Shown here piece after piece: positions 58,236-64,000 of a stretch of 64,000 nt of DNA. The notes beneath the pieces are model-generated. The model searched no databases. It was given only the letters and a program-made list of their open reading frames with translations, and was not told the origin of the DNA. The position numbers and the translations under genes were made by a program. Source of the stretch: Sporobacter sp942492735 (GTDB lineage Bacteria; Bacillota; Clostridia; Oscillospirales; Oscillospiraceae); assembly GCA_942492735.1 (NCBI GenBank), contig OW818648.1, positions 1,612,001 to 1,676,000 on the forward strand. The letters are read 5' to 3'. How positions within the stretch are numbered: position 1 is the first letter of the stretch; each line of letters starts with the position of its first letter.

Positions 58236-59231
58236 ATGGAAAAAAGTAAAATCCGGAAGTTCTTAACTTCCAAAATATTCACGTTAATCATTCTCTTTGC
58301 AGTTATCGTCCTATTTTTTACGTTTGCATCTAAGAATTTTTCTTATCTGAAACCTTCCAATATTAGAAATATTCTAAACTCGATGGTGCTTTATATACTG
58401 TTTGCCGTAGCAGAAGGCCTGCTTATCATCTCCGGTGAACTCGACTTTTCGCCAGGATATGTCGGCGCTGTTGCCGGCGTTATACTCGCCGGGCTGCTGC
58501 TGAACACAGGACTGCCATGGTTTTTTGTTGCTCTGGCCTGCCTGATCTTCGGTGCTGTCTTCGGATTGATCAACGCCGTATTGGTCAATGAGCTTGGCTT
58601 CCAGAGCTTCATCGCCACACTCGCAACTGGCTCTTTTATCGCAAAAGGCCTCGCGTTTATCATTGCAGATGGTAAGACAATCGGCATCGATGACCCGACA
58701 ATTGTGTGGTTCGGCACTGGAAAAATCTTCGGTGAGGTTCCTGTAACGATTACCATTTCACTGCTCGCTATCATAATCTATGGCATAATTCTCGCTAAAA
58801 CAAAGTTCGGCAGAAGTATCTACCTCTGCGGCGGTAATAGAAATGCTGCCCGTCTTGCTGGTTTGAATCCGAAAAAAATCTCCTATATCCTCTTCGCTAA
58901 CAGCGGCGCGCTCGGTGCTCTTGCGGGTATCCTCTATGCGGGGCGACTGAAGGTGGGTGACCTCACGGGTACATCTTCCTATGCGCTACCGGCAATCACA
59001 GCTGCCATATTAGGTGGTATTTCCTTTGGCGGCGGCTCTGGCGGTATGTTGGGCTGCTTCTTTGGCCTCCTCATCATTAACGGATTCAACAACGGCTTGA
59101 CCGTTACCGGCGTCTCGCCGTACTGGCAGCAAGTTGCGTCAGGTCTTCTCCTTCTATTAGCCCTGACATTAGATTACATCTCAAACAGAAACGCTAAAAG
59201 GGTCAAGAAACCAAGGGTGTTGAGGGGTTAA
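58236..59231 (+). CDS. Rbs/Xyl-type ABC permease 1
   Basis: 331-residue permease of the BPD_transp_2 family (RbsC/XylH-like), eight to ten membrane helices. Conserved blocks include GLLIISGELDFSPGYVGAVAGV, GFQSFIATLATG and the cytoplasmic-loop RSIYLCGGNRNAARLAGLNPKKI, which contacts the ATPase. GGGGGAG precedes the ATG. A second permease is encoded after the ATPase, so the membrane part is probably a heterodimer rather than the homodimer of the ribose system. Confidence 0.9.
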   Translation: MEKSKIRKFLTSKIFTLIILFAVIVLFFTFASKNFSYLKPSNIRNILNSMVLYILFAVAEGLLIISGELDFSPGYVGAVAGVILAGLLLNTGLPWFFVALACLIFGAVFGLINAVLVNELGFQSFIATLATGSFIAKGLAFIIADGKTIGIDDPTIVWFGTGKIFGEVPVTITISLLAIIIYGIILAKTKFGRSIYLCGGNRNAARLAGLNPKKISYILFANSGALGALAGILYAGRLKVGDLTGTSSYALPAITAAILGGISFGGGSGGMLGCFFGLLIINGFNNGLTVTGVSPYWQQVASGLLLLLALTLDYISNRNAKRVKKPRVLRG

Positions 59232-59317
59232 CAGAGACACTGCTAATAGAAAGTCGTCTCGTAAAAATAATGATTTGGTCGTATTGGAGGACCTTGTAGA
59301 GAAAGGCAGGAGATAAG

Positions 59318-60814
59318 TTGGTGGAACAGATTCTCGAATTTACAAATATAAGCAAGGCATTCCCTGGCGTACAAGCGTTAAATGATGTCAGCTTCCGAGT
59401 AAGCGGGGGCAAGGTAAGCGCGTTGATGGGAGAGAACGGTGCGGGTAAAAGCACGCTGTTAAAGATATTAAGCGGCGATGTGCGGCCTGACGAGGGACAT
59501 GTAAGCATCAACGGCGCAGTACAGAATTTCACGTCACCATTTCAGTCGATCAAAGCGAGCATCAGCGTTATTTATCAAGAGCGGCAACTGGTGAACGCGA
59601 TGAATGTGATGGAGAACGTGTTTTTGGAGGATCTGCCCGAGAACAAGCTCGGTATAATCAATAAAGCCGAACTGCGGCGTAAGACGCAGGAGATCATTGA
59701 TATTTTTGAATTACCGATCCAGCCGTCAGACATTGTGGGGCATCTATCTGTGGCGTATCAGCAGATGGTCGAGATCATGAAGGCTTATAGGCGGGACTCG
59801 GACATCATTGCATTTGACGAACCGACGGCGCCGCTGACAGACAAGGAGATTTCGATACTTTTTAAGCTGATTAGGAAGCTGAGGGAACGCGGGAAGATCA
59901 TCCTATATGTGTCGCACCGTATGGCGGAGATATTCCAGATTACAGATGACATCGTTGTTCTGAAGGACGGGCGGCTGGTGAAGACATTTACGACCGACCA
60001 AACGAGTGAGACGGAACTCGTAAAGGCGATGGTCGGACGCGATATCGGAGATACATATGCGAATTTGAGACGGAACGACAAGCTGGGAGACGTTCTGCTT
60101 GAAGTGAATAATCTCGTCACGGACGTCGTACACGACGTAAGCTTCCAGCTCCGGCGCGGCGAAGTGCTGGGTTTTGCCGGGCTTGTCGGCGCGGGACGTA
60201 CCGAGGTTATGCGCGCGATTTTCGGGGCGGATAAAATCATATCGGGCGAAGTTAAGATGGAAGGCAAACCAGTGCGTTTTAAATCGCCGAAGGATGCCGT
60301 CGAGCACGGTATTGCGCTGTGTCCGGAAGACCGGAAGGAGCAGGGACTCGTCCTTGGCCGATCCATCCGCGACAACGTGAGTATGCCGGTACTTGAGAAG
60401 GTCAGGAAGGGAATCTTCCTTGACGAGAAGGCAGAGAACGACTTGGCTAAGGAAGCGGTTCAGAAGTACTCAATCAAGACGCCGACGGTGGACAAACTGG
60501 TTATAGAACTCTCGGGAGGCAATCAACAAAAGATCATCCTTGGCAGGTGGACATCCAGTAAGATGGTAACAAAGATACTGATTCTGGACGAACCGACAAA
60601 GGGCATCGACGTTGGGACAAAGGCTGAAGTATACCAAATGGTATGCGACTTTGCCAAACAAGGGATAGGTGTGATCTTCATATCGTCCGAACTGACCGAG
60701 GTACTCAATGTGAGCGATACCATTATTGTTATGCATAACGGCCGCGTCACGGGCAAAGTGACCAGGCAAGAGGCATCGGAAGAGCGCGTTCTCGAGCTCG
60801 CCATGAAAGATTAG
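59318..60814 (+). CDS. Duplicated ABC ATPase, RbsA/MglA-like
   Basis: 498-residue ATPase with two fused ABC domains, as in sugar importers of the CUT2 class. Domain 1 has Walker A GENGAGKST, but its signature reads LSVAYQQM rather than LSGGQ and its Walker B is DIIAFDEPTAPL; domain 2 has a degenerate P-loop (GLVGAGRTE), signature LSGGNQQK and ILILDEPTKGID. This asymmetry is normal for the family. The start is TTG 59318 or GTG 59321, both downstream of AGGAG. Stop and next start are 9 bases apart. Confidence 0.92.
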   Translation: MVEQILEFTNISKAFPGVQALNDVSFRVSGGKVSALMGENGAGKSTLLKILSGDVRPDEGHVSINGAVQNFTSPFQSIKASISVIYQERQLVNAMNVMENVFLEDLPENKLGIINKAELRRKTQEIIDIFELPIQPSDIVGHLSVAYQQMVEIMKAYRRDSDIIAFDEPTAPLTDKEISILFKLIRKLRERGKIILYVSHRMAEIFQITDDIVVLKDGRLVKTFTTDQTSETELVKAMVGRDIGDTYANLRRNDKLGDVLLEVNNLVTDVVHDVSFQLRRGEVLGFAGLVGAGRTEVMRAIFGADKIISGEVKMEGKPVRFKSPKDAVEHGIALCPEDRKEQGLVLGRSIRDNVSMPVLEKVRKGIFLDEKAENDLAKEAVQKYSIKTPTVDKLVIELSGGNQQKIILGRWTSSKMVTKILILDEPTKGIDVGTKAEVYQMVCDFAKQGIGVIFISSELTEVLNVSDTIIVMHNGRVTGKVTRQEASEERVLELAMKD

Positions 60815-60823
60815 GAGGAAGTA

Positions 60824-61813
60824 ATGGAAAGAAAAAAAGGAGTTAGGAAAATATTCGCCTCAAAGAACTTTACATTGGTTATTGTATGGGTAATTATTAT
60901 TATTCTTTTCCAGCTTCTCAATAAGAACTATCTTTCAATTGGAAATATTAAGAATGTATTTAACTCGGCATTTGTAATGGGAACCATCGCTGTCGGTATG
61001 TCTTGCCTCTTAATCAGCGGAGAGATCGATCTGTCTGCCGGCGCGGTAGGTATGATGGCTGGTGTTATTATATCTTTTCTGCTGCAGTGGAAAATACCGT
61101 GGGTCCCGGCTCTGCTCATCACAATGTGTTTCGGCGCCGTTATTGGTCTTCTCAATGCTTTTTTTGCCAATGTCCTGAACTTTGTCGCTTTCATATCAAC
61201 ATTGGGTGTGAGTATGGTATTGAGTGGGCTGGGTCTTGTTATGACGAATGCCGAGAACATTGCCAACAGCAATAAATCGTTTTGGGTTCTCGGCTCGACA
61301 AACATTCTTGGTATTATACCGCTGCCGTTCTTCATCACAATCGTTCTTCTGGCAGCTTACGGTTTCCTCCTGTCCAGCACACGTTTTGGACGCCGGATGT
61401 ATATGGCAGGCGGCAACCCGCACGCAGCCCGCCTCGCTGGCATCAACCCTAAAAAAATCACCACGATCCTCTTTGTCAACAACAGTGTGATCGCTTGCCT
61501 TGCAGGCGCGCTGTTGTCATCCCGCATGCACAATGGATCTCCCACAGCCATCTTAGGCTCTGATCTAGACGCAATTACCGCGTCCGTGCTTGGCGGCGTC
61601 TCGTTCGTGGGCGGCAAAGGCGGCATGTTGGGTGTCTTCATCGGTCTTATGCTTTTCAACAGCTTTAAGAACGGCCTCATCGTCGTTGGGCTAGACTCCT
61701 ACTATCAGATCGTCGCCAGCGGACTTTTATTGATCTCTGCTCTGACGTTTGACTTCTTCCGTGAGAAAGCAAGACTCAAGTCACTCAAAGCCAGCTCGAA
61801 GGTTTTACATTGA
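60824..61813 (+). CDS. Rbs/Xyl-type ABC permease 2
   Basis: 329-residue permease of the same BPD_transp_2 family as the one at 58236, sharing RRMYMAGGNPHAARLAGINPKKI, SCLLISGEIDLSAGAVG and FISTLG. AGGAGG precedes the ATG, nine bases after the ATPase stop. The two permeases are clearly paralogous but well diverged, consistent with a heteromeric importer. Confidence 0.9.
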   Translation: MERKKGVRKIFASKNFTLVIVWVIIIILFQLLNKNYLSIGNIKNVFNSAFVMGTIAVGMSCLLISGEIDLSAGAVGMMAGVIISFLLQWKIPWVPALLITMCFGAVIGLLNAFFANVLNFVAFISTLGVSMVLSGLGLVMTNAENIANSNKSFWVLGSTNILGIIPLPFFITIVLLAAYGFLLSSTRFGRRMYMAGGNPHAARLAGINPKKITTILFVNNSVIACLAGALLSSRMHNGSPTAILGSDLDAITASVLGGVSFVGGKGGMLGVFIGLMLFNSFKNGLIVVGLDSYYQIVASGLLLISALTFDFFREKARLKSLKASSKVLH

Positions 61814-61873
61814 AGAAAAGACAGGGATAAGCCGTGCGTTATTCTTACAAATAAATTATGATATAGGGGAAAT

Positions 61874-62893
61874 ATGCTTAGCCTAAAACAAAACTTTCTT
61901 GAAACGATTAAACGCGGCGGAAAACCCGACAGGATCGTGAAGCAATTCGAAGGGACTGTATTCCTCCCCGGCGACCCGGTTGCCCTGTTTATTCGCGGCC
62001 AGCGTTACGCCGGTATGATGCCGACGAAGGATCTCTGGGGAACGGAGATCCTATGGCCGGGCGATGAGCCGGCTGCCATGCCCCACGTCACTGAGGCAAC
62101 CAAAGTCATTAAAGACATTACAAGATGGCGTGATTTCGTTAAGGTTCCCGATCTGATCGCCAACTGCTCACAGGATGAATTGTGGGAGCCCTATTTGAAG
62201 CGTGTCGCGGAGATCGACCACGAGAACAACCTCGTGATGGCCTTCGCGCCAACGGGTGTCTTTGAGCGACTGCACTTTTTGATGGGCTTTGAGGATATGT
62301 TCATCAATTTCATGACGGAGCCGGAGGCCATGATGGACCTGTGTGAGGCGATCGGCGAGTACCGTTACAAGGGGATGAAGCTGATGGTCGACCATGTCCA
62401 TCCCGACGTTCTCCACTCCCACGACGACTGGGGCAGCAAGCTGAACCTTTTTATCCAGCCCGAGCTGTGGCGCGATTTCATCAAGCCCCAGTTCGCGAAG
62501 GCTTACGGTTACGTCCACGATCACGGCGTCATCATCGAGCACCACTCCGACTCCTTCTGCGAGCAGATCGTCGAGGACATGGTCGACCTGCACATCGATG
62601 TCTGGCAGGGCGTGCTGCCCCAGAACGATATTGTTAGGTTACAGAAACAGCTGAACGGACGAATGGCGCTTATGGGCGGCATTGACGCAGCCATTGTGGA
62701 CAGACCCAACGCCACGGAAGAGGAAATCCGCAAGGAAACACGGCGCGTGCTTGAAACGTATTGCCCTAACGGCAACTTTATCCCCTGCATTACCTACGGC
62801 GGCCCCGGAACGATTTATCCACATGCCGATAAATTCATTAACGATGAAATAGATCAGTACAACAAGACTGTATTCGGCTGCGGCGCTTTGTAG
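61874..62893 (+). CDS. UroD-fold methyltransferase-like protein A
   Basis: 339-residue member of the uroporphyrinogen decarboxylase superfamily, of the methyltransferase-like branch rather than HemE. Features: LSLKQNFLETIKRGGKPDRI at the start, FAPTGVFERLHFLMGFED, HSHDDWGSKLNLF, then EHHSDSFCEQIVEDM, where His and Cys could bind zinc, and MGGID. Such proteins activate methyl donors or acceptors for corrinoid proteins, but no corrinoid gene is visible before the window ends. AGGGGA precedes the ATG. Encoded directly after the importer, so it probably acts on the imported compound. Confidence 0.8.
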   Translation: MLSLKQNFLETIKRGGKPDRIVKQFEGTVFLPGDPVALFIRGQRYAGMMPTKDLWGTEILWPGDEPAAMPHVTEATKVIKDITRWRDFVKVPDLIANCSQDELWEPYLKRVAEIDHENNLVMAFAPTGVFERLHFLMGFEDMFINFMTEPEAMMDLCEAIGEYRYKGMKLMVDHVHPDVLHSHDDWGSKLNLFIQPELWRDFIKPQFAKAYGYVHDHGVIIEHHSDSFCEQIVEDMVDLHIDVWQGVLPQNDIVRLQKQLNGRMALMGGIDAAIVDRPNATEEEIRKETRRVLETYCPNGNFIPCITYGGPGTIYPHADKFINDEIDQYNKTVFGCGAL

Positions 62894-62933
62894 GTGACCA
62901 GTTACAGATACTATAAAGGAGTATGATTTAGTC

Positions 62934-63911
62934 ATGAACCGAAGAGAAAACATGCTGGCAATACTGAACCACAAACCGCACGATCATGTTGGAAATTTCA
63001 AGACAGATATGTGCCAGGTCGGCGGTAGTCTGGAGTACTATGAGAACGGCCCGGTTGGAGGCGGTTTCGACGGCTTCGGGATCAAATGGCTGGCATCGGA
63101 GTCTGCGCTTGGGCAAGGAGTGCCGGCAGCCGGTCACATCGTGCTGAATAATATTTGCGACTGGAAGAAGACCGTTAAGTTCCCTGATCTGGATGAATAC
63201 GACTGGGAAGGCCAGGCCAAGACACAGCTCAAAAACTTCAACCCTGACAATCAGATTGTGGAATACGGCATGTGGAATGGGCCTTTTCTAAGGCTTGCCC
63301 ATTTGATGGGATTCGAAAACGGCCTCTGCGCGATGTATGAGGAACCGGAAGCCTGCTACGAGCTTTTAAACGCCATTACTGACTATAAAATAAAGGTCGC
63401 CGAGCGAGCGGTCAAATACTTCAAACCGGACTCAATCTGTACTTATGATGATGTGGCGACAGAGATTTCAACCTTCATATCGCCGGAAAAATACAGAGAG
63501 CTCATCAAGCCCGTGCATAAGAAGTTTAACGATGCGGTGCGCGCGATGGGCGTGATCCCCAGCACTCATATCTGCGGGAAATGTGAAGCGATTATCCCCG
63601 ACCTTATCGACGAATGTTCGGAGGCTTGGGAAATCTGTCAGCCCGAAAATGATCTTCTCCGTCTTCAGAAAGAGCTTGGTGATAAACTTGCCTTTATTGG
63701 CGGATATGACATGAAAGGGCCATTCGCTTATATGGATTTATCTGAGGAGGAGCTTAGAGCCAGTGTCCGAGAGACAATCGACAAATATGCGCCGAGCGGG
63801 AATTATGCAATGATGGGAATGATCCTTTACAGTGATCGGAATAAGTTCCTGAAGACAATGGCCATTATGAGTGACGAGACTATCAAATATGGGACGAATT
63901 ATTATAAATAA
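62934..63911 (+). CDS. UroD-fold methyltransferase-like protein B
   Basis: 325-residue paralogue of the preceding protein, same superfamily. It has NRRENMLAILNHKPHDHVGN, a long substrate region and STHICGKCEAIIPDL, in which His212, Cys214 and Cys217 give an HxC-type zinc site like that of MtaA/CmuA methyltransferases; then LAFIGGYDMKGPF. Together with protein A it may form a heteromeric or two-step methyl-transfer unit. AAGGAG is 12 bases before the ATG. Last complete gene in the window. Confidence 0.82.
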   Translation: MNRRENMLAILNHKPHDHVGNFKTDMCQVGGSLEYYENGPVGGGFDGFGIKWLASESALGQGVPAAGHIVLNNICDWKKTVKFPDLDEYDWEGQAKTQLKNFNPDNQIVEYGMWNGPFLRLAHLMGFENGLCAMYEEPEACYELLNAITDYKIKVAERAVKYFKPDSICTYDDVATEISTFISPEKYRELIKPVHKKFNDAVRAMGVIPSTHICGKCEAIIPDLIDECSEAWEICQPENDLLRLQKELGDKLAFIGGYDMKGPFAYMDLSEEELRASVRETIDKYAPSGNYAMMGMILYSDRNKFLKTMAIMSDETIKYGTNYYK

Positions 63912-63963
63912 TTTCAATGACTAAAAGGGTTTTGGGCATGAAGTGTTTATATGGAATATTATG

Positions 63964-63991
63964 TTGACAAACGCGAAATATAATGTAAAAT
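63964..63991 (+). promoter_or_regulatory. Promoter for the next gene beyond the window
   Basis: TTGACA (63964-63969), 16-bp spacer, TAAAAT (63986-63991). It suggests a new transcription unit starts just past the right edge. Confidence 0.6.
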
Positions 63992-64000
63992 ATATCCAGT

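Overview
The window looks like a chromosomal segment of an anaerobic, spore-forming Clostridia-type Firmicute. It carries spore-coat CotF-type proteins, a T-box leader before pheST, MutS2, FabI, a Bce-type peptide-detoxification module, corrinoid methyltransferases, a glycyl radical enzyme and two Fe-S old-yellow-enzyme reductases. Shine-Dalgarno sequences are strong and sigma-A promoters conventional. The composition and gene set would suit an Oscillospirales-like lineage, but nothing in the sequence fixes the genus.

Layout. 0-4.3 kb: 5'-truncated ABC-F ATPase, a CBS-domain membrane protein and a lytic transglycosylase. 4.3-7.8 kb (minus strand): a three-component corrinoid methyltransferase operon (UroD-fold methyltransferase, an unrecognised 58-residue protein, corrinoid protein, pterin-binding methyltransferase, DUF1638 protein), preceded by a TetR gene with its own operator-containing promoter. 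8.8-11.3 kb: DUF5662 protein, GIY-YIG-like protein, YqeY and FabI. 11.5-16.2 kb: two paralogous PAS-GGDEF-HD-GYP proteins in tandem. 16.4-23.6 kb: two flavin/Fe-S reductases flanking a small-RNA-like transcription unit and a MutS2-like gene without an Smr domain. 23.6-29.4 kb: dispersed palindromic repeats, a cysteine hydrolase, an AT-rich DUF6161-like gene, a glycyl radical enzyme with no activase nearby, and lgt. 29.5-37.4 kb: BceAB transporter, BceRS two-component system and a PAP2 phosphatase, then pyrF and pyrC. 37.5-45.3 kb: small YtxH-like protein, XRE regulator, CotF proteins, exported proteins, MazF, alanine racemase, a LolA-like lipoprotein and the NAD(P)HX repair enzyme. 45.4-49.2 kb: T-box-controlled pheS-pheT.

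49.4-55.0 kb is an integration hotspot. A tRNA-Thr(CGT) gene and its terminator are followed by two further partial copies of the same tRNA 3' end or terminator, at 53.6 and 54.9 kb. Between them lie ends of an integrase, an HsdR subunit, an IS1182-type transposase, a solute-binding protein, a 2-hydroxyacyl-CoA dehydratase activase and its dehydratase, a GNAT gene with a premature stop and an internally deleted REP-associated transposase. Two apparently intact metabolic genes survive there: a 2-hydroxyacid dehydrogenase and an HpcH/HpaI aldolase.

55.0-63.9 kb: a PucR-type regulator diverges from a five- or six-gene operon encoding a Rbs-like ABC importer (binding lipoprotein, permease, ATPase, second permease) and two UroD-fold methyltransferase-like proteins. 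Together with the 4-8 kb operon this suggests an organism that lives partly by importing and demethylating small methylated compounds and passing the methyl groups via corrinoid to folate. The substrates cannot be read from the sequence.
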